Shown here: positions 1 through 11,607 of the stretch, in pieces | How positions within the stretch are numbered: position 1 is the first letter of the stretch | How the letters are laid out: the number at the start of each line of letters is the position of its first letter | Assembly: GCA_015680685.1 (NCBI GenBank) | Contig: MNCI01013895.1 | Coordinates: 1,584,316-1,648,315 of the forward strand | Reading direction: 5' to 3' | DNA length: 64,000 bases | Source: Gnetum montanum | Taxonomy: Eukaryota; Streptophyta; Gnetopsida; Gnetales; Gnetaceae | Position numbers and translations under genes: made by a program | Notes under the pieces: generated by a model | Databases searched by the model: none | Seen by the model: the letters and a program-made list of their open reading frames with translations, nothing else | What the model was told of the DNA's origin: nothing

Positions 1-864
1 ATGTTTCAATCAACATATATTTATTACTTTAAGTTCTGGGATTTTTCTAAAACTTTTTATAATAAAATTTATCATATTATTTATTAGGTTTTTTGGTATG
101 CTAATCAATATAAAAAAACTAGTTTTTAGAATTACTTAAGTATTTGCACTAGCATCAAGAAAGATGAAGTACTTTGCTTCATTAATTGATATAACCAAGG
201 TATTTCTCTTACGAAAATTGAATTGCTAATCACATTAGTTTTATGTATTTTATAACAATTTTGGTTAGATCACTATGATTGCATGATAAGAAGAATAACT
301 AATTTCAAGTTTGGTACTAAATCCTAGAAAAAAAATTGAATTTTCATGGATTGTTGTTTCCATACATATTCGCATCTAAATTTCATTCCTTGTGCATACT
401 AAAGTTATTTTTACAAGCTTGATACATTACGAGGGATTTTGAACATTCTTGCTAGTAACAAAAGGTTACCTTTATAAATTTTTTTAGCTACATAAAACTA
501 AATCATATTGCTATTGTTATCTTTTGGTGTTATCTTTGTAAAGCTTATTTAAAAAAAGATTTTGAGTATTTTTATTAAGTATTTCAAAGATAAATGTTTT
601 GATTAGGTATTTCATCTATATTGTTTCTATAAGATGGATTTTGAACATTATTGCCTTAGGAAAGCTTTTTTGTTAAGACAACAAAAAGCTTTAACAAAGT
701 AACAATAATGTTTGTTTTTATTTATACTTATACTCATTTTATATATTTCTTTTTATTTATACTTATACTCATTTTATAAAAAAGCAAAATGAACCTAGAA
801 GTGGAATCACAATGCTTTGATTTTGCACTAAAATTTGTTAACTTGGTAATACTCTGCGAAGAAG
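1..864. other. AT-rich intergenic DNA, nothing recognised
   Basis: The stretch is strongly AT-rich with long A and T runs and no reading frame or RNA signature I can support. A 28-base-scale duplication of 'tttatacttatactcatttt' type is visible near 720-775. I see nothing else in it. Confidence 0.6.
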
Positions 865-1075
865 TTTTTTTTTTTTTTTGAAAAAAATGGAGCGAAATTT
901 TATTCCCAAAAAAAGACTATACACCACCGTAGGCCATAGCTGTTGACGCCACACCGACAGTGGACCCAAACCCCAGGCCCCCTGCAAGTCCAGACCGCCT
1001 CCAGGCATCCCCAATCCCTTAAACAGTAGCCGGACATGTCACGGTGAGATGTGCAATCCCCAATCCCTTAAACAG
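865..1075 (-). mobile_element. LINE 3' end with poly(A) tail (fragment)
   Basis: Read on the minus strand, GC-rich sequence runs into a conserved tail (a T-run, then GGGAATAAAATTTCGCTCC) and ends in an A-tract, seen as the T-run at 865-879 on the plus strand. The same tail sits at the 3' end of the LINE fragment at 2163-3835, so the two are copies of one family. An A-tailed 3' end with a missing 5' part is typical of non-LTR retrotransposons. A 20-base exact direct repeat (1007-1026 and 1056-1075) lies at the upstream end. Its origin is unclear. The 5' boundary is approximate. Confidence 0.7.
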
Positions 1076-1324
1076 CATGTTAGTGACTTTTGTAAAAAAT
1101 TTTGTTATTTTAATAAAATTTTAAAAATACATACCCAGGGTAAATAACGAAGAGCAACTAAATATTCTCTATTTGCATTGATAAAACCCACAATTTGATT
1201 ACAAAAGCAAATCTTAATACCATTAGAATAACATTTTAGTGATAAAATTGATATCTTAATACCATTAGAATAACATTTTAGTGATAAAATTGATAAAACC
1301 TGTGTACGTACAAGAGCCATGGAA

Positions 1325-1348
1325 ATATATATATATATATATATATAT
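1325..1348. repeat. (AT)n microsatellite
   Basis: Twelve uninterrupted AT dinucleotides lie in AT-rich DNA. Confidence 0.9.
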
Positions 1349-1419
1349 CCATTCAAGATGGTTCCTACATCTTCATTTGATAAAATAATAAAATTATAAC
1401 GAGAAATATATATATTTTT

Positions 1420-1745
1420 CCATGGAGTCGCGCTCGCCGTAGGTTATACGGCACGAGACCTAGCAAGACCTGCGGCCATTAATGTAAATTATTGTACTAA
1501 GATCCCGCGAAGGGGAAGGGAGGGAAGGGAGACGCGACTATTGAGGTTACAAAAAGCGGCGAAATACGCACGCAAAGCAAATCATAAACGAACGCAGCGG
1601 GAACGAACGCAGCGGGAACGAACGCAGGAACAACAGCAAAGTCATCGAAGCGAGAACGGAGCGAGCGTAAGGAAGGATCGGGGTTGAACCGATGACTTAC
1701 GCCTTCCCATTTCAGAAAGCGTTAGCCCCAAGAAGATTGAAGTTC
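1420..1745. other. GC-rich patch, possibly organellar DNA, with tRNA-like T-arm
   Basis: The base composition shifts sharply to GC-rich relative to both flanks. A 15-bp unit (aacgaacgcagcggg) is repeated about 2.8 times at 1587-1628. On the minus strand, around 1680-1733, the text 'aaggcgtaagtcatcggttcaa' type is shared with the 3' half of plastid trnT-GGU as I remember it. No complete cloverleaf can be folded, because the anticodon loop lacks U33 and the acceptor stem does not pair. An organellar-to-nuclear insertion is an inference. Confidence 0.35.
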
Positions 1746-2162
1746 ATTTTCGATTTTCAGGTTCCTACATCTTTACATGTGATAAAATAATAAAATTATA
1801 AATTACATAAAATTCTAAATTACAAATAATAAAATTTTAAATTAAAAAATATATACAAAAGATAGATCACCATAAAAGTTTAAATTAATTATTGAAATAA
1901 ATATTTTGAATAACATCATAGTTTCACTTTTCCAAGTTACAAAATTGGCTAGTAACCACATATAAATGCACATGTTAAATTTTTCATATGAAGATTTTGG
2001 ACATTGTTACCTTTGTAAATATTCTTGTTATTTTAATTTGCATATGAAGATTTTGCTTCTCTAAATTTGCATGACGTTTTGCTAATAAAACCCATAATCT
2101 AATTGGAAAAAACTAATTTAAAATATAATATCCTAGTCCTATACAAACAAAATAGGCTCTTT

Positions 2163-3835
2163 CTTTTGGAAAAAATCGAGCGAAATTGTATTCCCAAAAA
2201 AAGAATGCTATACATCCGTAGCATAGGCCAGAGCGGCTGGCCCCACACCGACCAGGAACATTAGCCCTGAATCCCCCGCGAACCACCCCCACCTGAGGGC
2301 CGTCGATCCTGTCCCCTACCGTTAACCAGAGTGCATTCCCGAACCGGGCCCCTCCCTGGTGTTTCCCTCCCCCCCCCAGCTTTTGAGGGAGTTGTGGTTG
2401 GAGTTTCGATTCTCTTCGATTGTTTGCAACCTCGGAACCGGCTCCCCTAGGTCGGCCACAAGGCACCGTCTGTTTTCCTCTATTATCTAGGCAATGCCCG
2501 TCGTATGGTCTCTGATAACGTCTTCAATCCAAAGTAGCGTCTGGATGTGTGACTGTGGGGGGAACGACGGACTGTCAGGACGTTGCCCCCGATTTTGTCT
2601 CTAGGGATATCATTTTTCTTCGGCTCCTCACCCTCCAGGACCTACCCCAGCCCATCTTGCCCACCTTGAGCATCATGGAGGACCCTGGGGGCGTAATCGA
2701 GGCCCTATTCGCGGCAGCAGTACCCTCCTCACAATTACCGTGCCTCCTCCGTTTCCGTTGTTGCCCCTGCGCCGAATAAGGCAACGGCTAAACTAGCGGG
2801 ACTGGGGTCCCAACCAACCAAAGAGCCCGAATTACCCCTAGGTGTCTACCCGAGTGCCACCATCGTAGAGACTCCTAGAGGAATAGTAGAAGGTTTACGA
2901 GAGTCTCGACACGCATGTTCTGGAGGAACCTAAAGTGCACCCCATTCAGCTTGTGGTGCGAGCCCGACTGAATGAAGCATCACTCCACCAACTCCGTCGT
3001 GGCTCGCCAGTCAGGTGGGAGAGCCGTCCCCCGTATGTGGCCACTTGCCGTCCTGGGGATGAGTCCCCGGAAGAATTCTGCTACTGCAGTATGCAATCCC
3101 GCGACCGAGGAAATATGGTCCCCCCTGGCGAGCGCGCTAATCGCAGCCGCCACAACGTTGACAGTGACCAAGATTTGGCACCCCTAGAACACGGTAACCT
3201 CTCCCCCCAGTTCACGTAGAACGGTTGGGTATCCATCTCTGGGTCGGGCTCGATGCGTTGCAGCACACAGGTCCACCCCATTCGTGTAACCCAACGCCAG
3301 AGCTCCGGTCGATTTTGGAGAGCGGTGCGGGAGGCTCGAGGTGAGCGTGCGTACCCATGGTCGTAGTAATTTCATACCAGAGTCTGCGAAACCTGCAAGC
3401 AAGCGTGGCTGACGGCAGAAGAGCCATCCCTTTAAAGACCCGATCATTCCTGGCCTGCCAGAGGGTCCACGACGCCGCCAGCATTGGCGAATTTCCAGAG
3501 AACTCGAGTGGGGGTAGGCCGACCGTACCCCATAACTACCTAGCCACGTGGAAATCATGCAAAAAGTGCTGTAGCGTCTCAGTGCACTAATTGCACATTG
3601 GGCAATTGGTACTGATGGGCAAGCCACGTGCCTGCAGCTACTCAGGAACAAGGATCGCCTGGTGAATGGGGATTGCCTGGTGGAGGACCAGCCACCCGAA
3701 GGTTTTGATTTTTTCTGGTAATATGCCCTTCCACAGCCACATCCACTAGGGTTCGGTCAGGAATTGTCGTTGAAGTAGCTGTCGGGGAGCAGGGTGACCT
3801 CGTTCTCTATAGGTTGGGGCTAGCTATGTAAGTTA
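2163..3835 (-). mobile_element. 5'-truncated LINE (L1-type) fragment
   Basis: This is the last part of a non-LTR retrotransposon on the minus strand. It has the same 3' tail sequence (2163-2205) as the fragment at 865-1075. Upstream, in the minus direction, it encodes the zinc-binding segment that follows the reverse transcriptase of plant LINEs. The reverse transcriptase and endonuclease domains are absent, as expected for 5' truncation during insertion. It is clearly more GC-rich than its surroundings. I could not find a convincing target-site duplication, so the ends are approximate. Confidence 0.8.
2940..3755 (-). pseudogene. LINE zf-RVT domain and C-terminal region, degenerate
   Basis: In minus-strand frames around 3755-3610 the residues read like the familiar W-x-WKG...PEKIKTFGWLVLHQAI segment of plant LINE proteins. 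A CPMCN...ETLQHFLHDFHVA zinc-finger pattern follows near 3610-3540 (zf-RVT family), and then a region containing LWQARNDRVFKG at about 3450-3420. Downstream residues remain partly open to about 2940. Several stops (for example in place of residues near the zinc finger) and frame changes show that it is dead. Assignment is by recalled family motifs, not a search. Confidence 0.75.
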
Positions 3836-3989
3836 TTTTTTATACCATTTGCCTCTATTTTCTACCCAACCTGACTAGCTTTCGACAAACCTTTTACAAG
3901 CAATGAAATAATACATACAAATATAGTAAAATAATAAAATTATAGACAACAATAGAATTTCAAGTTTTTGTAATAAATATTTTGAATAA

Positions 3990-4224
3990 ATACATATCCC
4001 CTCAATTGTTTTTTTGAAGTTTCTCCTTATACTGTTGTTGCATCTACTAGAATACATACATTGAATAAACACGTATCTCCCTCCTCCTTGCCAAGTTACT
4101 TATGTTGGATAGTTTCTATGTTAATACAGTTTCTTTTACATGTTACCCATTCCCGATGTTGGTTTGATTATAGAAGGTTGCGTGACAATAATAATCATGC
4201 TAACAACAACATAAATTCAATACC
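3990..4224 (+). repeat. Left arm of exact 235-bp inverted repeat
   Basis: The reverse complement of this segment occurs at 4537-4771 with no difference that I can see. The right arm is bounded exactly by single Ns at 4536 and 4772. The most likely explanation is an assembly or gap-filling artefact that placed a reverse copy of this left arm into the gap, rather than a biological hairpin. Confidence 0.9.
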
Positions 4225-4536
4225 ATAATAACCATATATATATATGCACATATTACTTTTATACTTCATAAATCCTTTTAATATTTCAATACGAGTAATT
4301 TTGGAGGGAGGAAAAGTCAGCTTTGCAAAGGTAAAAGAAACATTGTTACTAAGCTTTTGTTCCTTCGTAAAGCTGAATCATTCATTTTTATGTTCCTTAG
4401 TACTTAAGAAGCATATTTATGTAATTTATTCCGAATGATTCATTCTTGTTATTATTTTCTTAAAACTTACCTAAAAGGGATTTTGGATAATGTATTTCAT
4501 GTATAGACAAATAACTTTTGAATAATTTATTTTATN

Positions 4537-4771
4537 GGTATTGAATTTATGTTGTTGTTAGCATGATTATTATTGTCACGCAACCTTCTATAATCAAACC
4601 AACATCGGGAATGGGTAACATGTAAAAGAAACTGTATTAACATAGAAACTATCCAACATAAGTAACTTGGCAAGGAGGAGGGAGATACGTGTTTATTCAA
4701 TGTATGTATTCTAGTAGATGCAACAACAGTATAAGGAGAAACTTCAAAAAAACAATTGAGGGGATATGTAT
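4537..4771 (-). repeat. Right arm of 235-bp inverted repeat, N-bounded (probable artefact)
   Basis: This arm is identical in reverse complement to 3990-4224. Each end abuts one ambiguous base (4536 and 4772), which marks a join made by the assembler. The true sequence at this place is probably unknown. Confidence 0.85.
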
Positions 4772-4930
4772 NGTTATTTAAAATACTAATGGTGTTTTTA
4801 TTGAAAACTTTTATAATTCTACAATCATAATAAATAAGAACTTGATATAACTATGGATATGAGTAAGGTATTAAATTGTTGTCCATTTATAAGAATATTC
4901 TTGTAATTCCAAACCCTTAATTGATTGTAG

Positions 4931-7661
4931 ATGGCCCCAAAAAGAGGAGCACAAGAAGAACTCCAACGACTAGTAAGCAAAAGACCACAACGTCGTAGAA
5001 GAGGACAAGCAAGTGAGCAAAATCCACATGCAGAATAAGGAGAGCAGGAAGCACAATCCTTCAACATTCATCAACATACTCTTGCCATAGAGCAATCTGC
5101 TCAAGCAAAAGTAGATGTTCCACCAGTACCTGTCTAGGGACAACAACTTACACTATCACCTAAATGCCTTTAGGCTATTCAGGAAAAATCCATCATGTCG
5201 CCAGTAATTGTGGAACTTCACTTTGGTCCATTCTTGGAATTTTCTCTAAAAGCTGTTAAGGCCCAACTTTAGTCATCTCCTTTGTGGCCTACTCTGACAA
5301 ACAATGGAGAATGATATCTAGGAGAAACATTCCAGTTTTGGGAAAATCAAGAAGCTAATGCTACAGTTAAAATTGAAAGAATCTTAGTATCTTACTCAGT
5401 TAAGGCAATTGCAGAGGTATTGAATGTGCCTAATCAAGGAGAAAAGGTGGCACAGATATCAACCAAATCAAACACAAACACTAGGAAGCTATGCTTATAG
5501 CGGGCATATGGTAAGGAAGATAAAGAATACAACAAATTGACTACAGAAGAAAAGATCTACTTCAAAATTAGCACTTATCATCTATTTCCTACCAAAAGAC
5601 TAAATAGAATCTCTACATATGCAGCCAGAGTGAGTGCAATATTAATGGAAAAATTCAATGCAAACATCGCTCAAATCTACTTCATAGAAATCTAAAGGTG
5701 GTTCGAAGAAAAGAAGGTAGAGAAGTTAACACTTCCATTCTCTTACCTTATCTGAAAGTTATGTAAATGAGCTAGTATCCAAGGGTATACAAATGATGTA
5801 TTGATGAAAGGCACAAAATGCTTCCTATGCCAAAATGCTTAAGCGATTGCCTCCAAAAAAGGACCAATTAGAAGAACAACCAGGCACGGAAGAGACTACC
5901 CAAGCCATAGGATAATAGTAGTAGAAACCATAGGTTCCACTACCACCCCACAAGATTACCAACCTTCAATGAGTTATTTGTAGTGAATTGTAAAAACTAT
6001 TAGTTGGGGAAGTAAAGAAGAGGCCAATTTATTCAAAGTTATTGATGATACAATCAAACTAACCATTTCAACCAATCCTGCCAATGGACAAATATCATTG
6101 CAGTTAGGAGGAGAGGCCCAATGGTCAAAACAAATTTTGGTACTTGAATATCATTCCAAGTGGTACTTGAATCAAGAGAAGAAGCCAAAATTGTGGTCAT
6201 GTAGCACCATGATGTAGTAAGAGCTGTAGAAGTAATCACAAATTACATTAAAGAATTTTTTCATGTACCTGTTGTGCCACCAACTCATATTTCTAGAGCC
6301 AAAGATGCTCAAATGCTAGCTGGTACCTCTATGACTCTTGCAGAACATACATATGTGTTGAATAGATTATTACAGATAGGACAAGTTATGACAAATCTAT
6401 TTGATATTTCTAGTGATATCACTACAACACAACCTAAATTGATTTCCACCAAAGGAAAATTAATCATGGCTGAAACTAGGGTAGAACATGTTGAGAATGA
6501 GCTTCACAAATTACAAGAAGAGCTTGTAACTCTAAGAGCAAAAAGGAGAGATCCAACTTAGTTCATAACACCAAACCAAATAGCATAATTTAGAACTAAG
6601 CAAATCAATTTCCTTCTTAAGAAAAATAAAGATATAGTAGATGAGAAAGAAAAGGTAGTATGAAATACTTTAGTAGCCAAAGCCCAATCATATGCACATG
6701 CCAAAGCACTTGTTGCCTTACAAGAAGAAAATAAATAACTTGTTGCAGACAACATGAGGTTGACCACAGTAGAAAAGCAGAAAAACACTCTATAAGAAAG
6801 TTTTTCTCAATTAAGAGAGTAATTAATGAGAGTCAACCAAGATATGAGCCTCTTTGCAAGAGAAAACAAAACCCTCTCTATGAAGAAGGTACATGCCATT
6901 AGATAGAAATCAACTATCAAAATTAGTATATGGAAAAATGAGGCTAAGAAACATGAAATCCTCAAAGAACACTTTCGAGACCAAGTGCATATGTATAAAT
7001 AGATAAATGAGAAAGAGATTCAGATGGCAAAGGTTAAAATCAATTTAATTGTAGCACAAAATCCTAATTGACAACCCATCTTGGACAGCATGGCCCAAAC
7101 CTATCAAGTAGAAGTGAAAAATAAAGACCTGCAGATATAAGACTTAAAAGAATACATGACATTAACAAACCTTTGATATGCTTATTTGGCCATGTTAATA
7201 GTAGGCAATCCTAGAAATGAACTAGAATAGCAAGTAGCAACCACTTATGCTTTATATGAGAGGGGTTTGCAAATAGAAAAGATGCTCTACAAAAATTTCA
7301 AGTAACAAACTCAAAAGTAAAAGCAATTAAGGCTATTTACTAGGGGTAAAATGATGTAGCAACAAATCTAGCTAGAAGATTAACAGACTTTCATGAACAT
7401 AGAGAAAAGGCCAAAGCTTTTGCAAAAGAGCAACGACAATTTGCAATGTGGTACGTTAAAGCTAATCAGATGTTTTCGCAACTGCCATGTCTATGGAACA
7501 TGTCGAATCCATCCAACATTGGTTCATTAGCATGGATGCTTCAAGATCCTAGAATGAAAGAAGAGAAGTTGCAGGTGCTATTAACTAAATACCAATTCAA
7601 GAAGCCTGACGACAAGGGGAATAAACCTATGGAAGAGACACCTCCACCTAGAACAACATAA
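4931..7661 (+). pseudogene. Athila-like extra ORF (ORF3), copy A, broken
   Basis: This is a decayed open frame of about 2.7 kb in the pol-distal position of a plus-strand Ty3/gypsy element. It starts with ATG at 4931 and an arginine/lysine-rich N-terminus. It continues through a segment (about 5190-5760) that resembles the 'putative plant transposon protein' domain of Athila-type elements (FGPFLE..., IYFKISTYHLFPT..., LPFSYL). The second half is rich in K, E and Q and looks like a coiled coil (for example ENELHKLQEELVTLRAKRRD near 6500). It ends at PPPRTT-stop at 7661. The same protein, in pieces, is encoded at 12707-15517, 33218-36055 and 30230-30780. Many stops fall where the frame otherwise suggests glutamine or tryptophan, as expected from C-to-T decay. 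The N-terminal 30 residues differ from copies B and C. Function is not established. Confidence 0.7.
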
Positions 7662-7844
7662 GGCTATGCTCAACCTTGACAGATTTTGTTTTTTTTTTTT
7701 TTTGTTTCATTTTTTATCAAAATTATCATGTCATGTGTTCATTTCTGTAAACTCCATTGTGGCACTAGAGATTCATGTACAATGTCATATAAATCTACCT
7801 CCAAATTTTGTAAGGAACTCCATCCTCATTTTGTTTTAAATAAA
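7662..7844 (+). other. 3' untranslated stretch and weak purine tract before LTR
   Basis: A T-run (7688-7703) and AT-rich sequence lie between the ORF3 stop and the LTR. The last bases before the LTR (taaataaa) are purine-rich and may be a decayed polypurine tract. Confidence 0.4.
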
Positions 7845-8716
7845 GGATGAGTGTTCAATCAACGATATCATAGTTATGATATCGTATCTACAATGTCGTA
7901 GATACATTATTATATCTCAGCATACTTTATTGTATAAACAATATTGTGGGATGCGTGCCAACCTATATAAGAAACACTTGGGTGCATGGATCCACAAAAG
8001 ATTTGATAGCCTAATAACAAAACTCTTTCAATTTATTTTCTTGAATTTAGTACTTCGCAATGTATGCCTGTAGTGTGATATTTTGTAATTGAATGGAGTC
8101 TTTATTCGAGTGTGATGTACTTGGACACATTGCATGATTGGAAATATAGATCAAGATTACTCTACATCATTACAACAACACTTAGTTTTATTTTTTTCCA
8201 ATTATTTTAATATTTTACTATTTTCATAGTTGATGTTTATGATTACTTGCAATTTTTTAAATGTCATTAAGTAGAATGAGTATCACTAATCTCAAGCACG
8301 TAAGTGTAACTACTTGGTAACCCAATAGTACTATCACTCTGTATGCCTAGTAGTGAGGTACTTGGTAATCCTAATAGTAGTTACACGAAGTCCAAGGTAT
8401 GACCAAAAGATTAGGACCAACTATTCATTGCACATGCTAGTTTAGATTTATTTTACTGTTACTTAGATTTAGAAACTTTTACTTTCACTTCATATTTATT
8501 AGGAGCACAATGGCCAATACAACATCAATATCATATACCTCACCATGAGTTAAACCATACACATTGATTTTACTAACTAATGTGGAAACACAATGATCTT
8601 GAATGCTAATCAATTGCTGGTATAATCACATTGTTTTATCTATGGAGTTCGACCAAGATTGCACATGAACACTCATATCTCTGATGGTTGGGTGTTGGGG
8701 TACCTACCACTCATCA
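7845..8716 (+). mobile_element. LTR of Athila-like Ty3/gypsy element (plus orientation)
   Basis: The left end reads GGATGAGT where other family members read TGATGAGT, so the first T seems mutated. The right end is the expected ACTCATCA. A TATA box (CTATATAAG) lies near 7964. Its U3 holds palindromic GATATCGTA-type motifs (7863-7905). It is followed, after one base, by a PBS. Since an ORF3 copy lies upstream and a PBS plus gag remnant lie downstream, this LTR sits between two internal regions. That is the arrangement left by recombination between tandem elements or by loss of a neighbour. Confidence 0.75.
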
Positions 8717-8717
8717 T

Positions 8718-8735
8718 TGGTGTCATTGCCAAGGA
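8718..8735 (+). promoter_or_regulatory. Primer binding site, tRNA-Asp type
   Basis: TGGTGTCATTGCCAAGGA starts one base after the LTR end. It resembles the complement of the 3' end of plant tRNA-Asp (TGGCGCCGTTGCCGGGGA) after several transitions. The tRNA-Asp PBS is characteristic of the Athila lineage. Confidence 0.7.
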
Positions 8736-8849
8736 TAAGTTAGTGTTATACTAAGTAATTAATTTTTCAAATTTCATTGTATCAAAACCTAACTCTAATC
8801 TTTACAACCTTAATAAAAAGCACACTTAACAAAAACTATCAACAAGCGA

Positions 8850-10745
8850 TAACATGGCTTAACATAATGATCAACTATCACCTGCCAAGCAAATAAGAAG
8901 GAGTAGTGATAGAAAGAAGACTAGGGAATGCCAATGCAGACATGTATTACTTATGCTCACATTGATCCATACCATCTAGACTTCACCTTCATATTCCATC
9001 AAGATAGATGATGAAGTGTTATATAGTCGATGCATCGACTAGGCCATGTATACAAGACCCCGTATATGCGGCCGCGTCGACACGGCCCCGTCAATGCAAC
9101 CTTCCTACGTTGACGTGGCCCCATTTATGCAGCTGCCTATCCTGACCTATAAATAAGAGGGCCTTCCACCTCATTTAGCAGCTTCGAGTTAGTTGTAGCA
9201 AAGCTCTTGCATTTTGTTTTCGTAAGAGTTATATTATTTTCCCAAGCGCATGCCCGCAGTGTGATGCTTGTAATTGTACAGCACCTTTATTTGAGTGTGA
9301 CGTACTTGGATGCACACATGACCAAAAATAAGGATCGAGATTACTTCATCATTGCAGCATTCACTTAGTTTTAATTCTTTAATTATTATTATTAATTGTT
9401 ATTTTTATTTATTTTTTTCTTAGTTACTATTTCTTTATCATCATTTACTATTCCTATTGTTAAATGCAGAATGAGTGCAACTTAATCACGAGCATTTAAG
9501 TGTGACTACTTGGTAACCCAACAGCGTACCTAGGATCTACGCTTGGTAACCCCAGTAGTAGTCGTGCACGAGGTCCAAGATGTATACGAATGATTAAGGA
9601 AGGAATGCTCATCGCACCTAGGCTAACTTAGACTTCATTTCCTATTACTCATTAGTTTAATCAAGATTATTCTCCATTGTCTCTAGGAGTAGCAGTAGTT
9701 TAGGATCACATCATATGCCTCACTCTGGACTAAACCATACGTGACAAATCAAATACTAGTCTAGGTGGGAAGACAGCAAACTGCGATCAACATGTAACTA
9801 TCTAGATACCACAACTAGCCTGTCCACAGAGTTCGACCAGATCCTGCATGAACGCTCATATTCATATGGTTGAGTGTAGTGGTACCTCGCCGCTCATCAA
9901 TAGACAAATGAGGTAGAGAAATATGCAAGACAACATAGTTCTACCTTCGAAATGTGCAGCACTAAACATGCTACAAACTACTCTAAGAGGAATGCACTTG
10001 GACCAGAATCAAAAAGGGTATCATGTGACTCAACACATGACCAAACCCTATGAATCTACAAGGGTGTAGATAAAAAGAGATGCTACTATGGAAATTAAGC
10101 ATTTTCATACCAAACGAAAGTAAGGCAACACATCTATTATCATAGAGGAGCTTGATGCTAATTAGTTCATTTCAAAAAAACTCCACCAAAACCATGAGGA
10201 GCCATCAAAGACACCTATCATCATACTAGCAGAACCTATCAAAGTCCAACTTCACTCTACTCTAGTAGAGACACAAAAGGGGGAGGCTAGTAACTCAAGA
10301 TATAAGTGGGAATCTAGGCCAAGGGATCCTACTAAGTTCTACAAGGAAACTCACAAGAGTCATGAAAGGAGAACAAGTCAGCATTGTTCTCCTACTACCT
10401 CCTCTACTTCATCATGATCATTAGAGGACTATGATAGAAGAAAATATAAATACCAAGACCTTGATAGGGAAAAGAGAAGAACTCATGATCATCATGACCG
10501 ATACTCAAGGTATTATGATTTAAAAGATGAGAAGTATGAAATAATAAGGTATAAAGATAGAAGAGAGGATCAAGAGAGTCACAAGCATAGAAGGGGTCAC
10601 TACTACCATAGAGCCTATGAACCTGATCATGATGATGAACCCCTTATGCCAACTCATAATATGATCAACATTCAAGAAGTAGGCTACATACCAACCAGGC
10701 ACATGAGAGATAGCTAAATCAAATGGGTAGATATGAATACCATGC
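8850..10745 (+). pseudogene. gag remnant of plus-strand Athila-like element
   Basis: Around 10300-10720 the plus strand encodes a charged, histidine- and arginine-rich tail (serines, then DYDRRKYKYQD..., HDDEPL). This matches, by eye, the C-terminal gag region of element 1 on the other strand near 24540-24760. Stops are frequent. The upstream part is interrupted by the solo LTR at 9009-9899 and I cannot follow the frame there. Confidence 0.55.
9009..9899 (+). mobile_element. Solo LTR with perfect 5-bp target duplication ATAGA
   Basis: The 891-bp sequence starts TGATGAAG and ends GCTCATCA. It is flanked by ATAGA at 9004-9008 and again at 9900-9904. No internal region adjoins it, so it is a solo LTR left by LTR-LTR recombination. 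A TATA box (CTATAAATA) is at about 9149-9157. Just upstream, U3 carries GC-rich palindromic motifs such as CGCGTCGAC and GTCAATGCAACC. It is inserted in the gag remnant of the surrounding element. Confidence 0.9.
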
Positions 10746-10789
10746 CTCGGCCAGTAAGCCCAAGGAATGTATGGTAAGCCTTGAGCGAT

Positions 10790-11340
10790 GAGCATCTGAT
10801 CCTAGCTTACCGCACATGTCTTGGGCTCATATAACCATTACTAGGTTACTAAGCATTATGCTACTTAGTGAGCCAAGCAATAAAACTATTGGTATTACCA
10901 AACGATTATACTTAAATGCTTGAAACCAGTCATACTCATTCTACTTTGCTAATGAATAAGAAAGTAAACTACTTGAAAATTTATACTTTTAAACTAATAA
11001 GATAGTAAAAACTATGCTAAGTGAAATAGTAAAACTAAGTGGATGATGCACTCATGAAGAGCAATCTCGATCTTTATTTCTAGATATGAACTATGTAACA
11101 ACCAAAAACATCAATGGCTAGAATATCAAGGGATCCACGAGCACACATTCTAACTCTGCGTCTATGCGAGGGCCTATTGGAGGTAGAGACTAGGTGCCCT
11201 GAATGGTCTTATTAATCAAATAGGGAGTTACCAAATGCAACCTGGGGTGCAACATAGTTAGCTTCGATGCTAATGAAAAATGATGCTAAGTGTTTGCACA
11301 GTGTCAACAGTGTTGAGCATAGTCAAAGGGTTTAAGCAAA
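10790..11340 (-). mobile_element. LTR fragment, probably minus orientation
   Basis: Phrases typical of this LTR family ('taggttactaagc', 'taccaaacgattatac', 'gcaatctcgatctttatt') occur in the order found in minus-strand LTRs such as 25471-26416. Ends are unclear. It may continue beyond element 1 at 26417, because element 1 appears to have inserted into it. Confidence 0.45.
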
Positions 11341-11607
11341 AAAATCAAGGTATCCATGTGTGGGGACTACTGCCCAAGCATAGCTATGCATGAAAATAGT
11401 AGAAAATGTAAGAAAAATGCTAAAAATGTAAGTAAAATGCTGAAAATGCCAAGAAAGAGAGAGAAAGAGAGTGAAACACCACCCCAAATGAGGTTGAGTG
11501 TAGTTAACTCCAGAAGGGGTGAGAAGGTACACAATGTACAATAGGCATAGTGGATAGCATAGTCACAATCTTGGCGTGTCTGGCCGTGAAGACTAATTTT
11601 TTACCAT
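11341..11607. other. Flank of element 1, probable host LTR sequence
   Basis: Purine-rich repeats ('aaaatg...taaga', 'gagagaaagagag') and a phrase related to the hairpin repeats at 27027-27392 ('gagtgtagttaactcc...') suggest this is the other side of the LTR-like DNA at 26417-27765 into which element 1 inserted. Confidence 0.4.

Noticed and set aside
1680-1733. A tRNA-Thr gene on the minus strand
   Set aside because: The T-arm is good, but the anticodon loop lacks U33 and the acceptor stem does not pair.
3184-3651. A 155-residue minus-strand open frame
   Set aside because: It is an off-frame reading of the LINE zf-RVT region. The neighbouring frame carries the conserved residues.
3990-4771. 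A 235-bp exact inverted repeat that could be a MITE or foldback element
   Set aside because: The right arm starts and stops exactly at single Ns, and a second N-bounded inverted segment elsewhere is demonstrably wrong. An assembly artefact is more likely.
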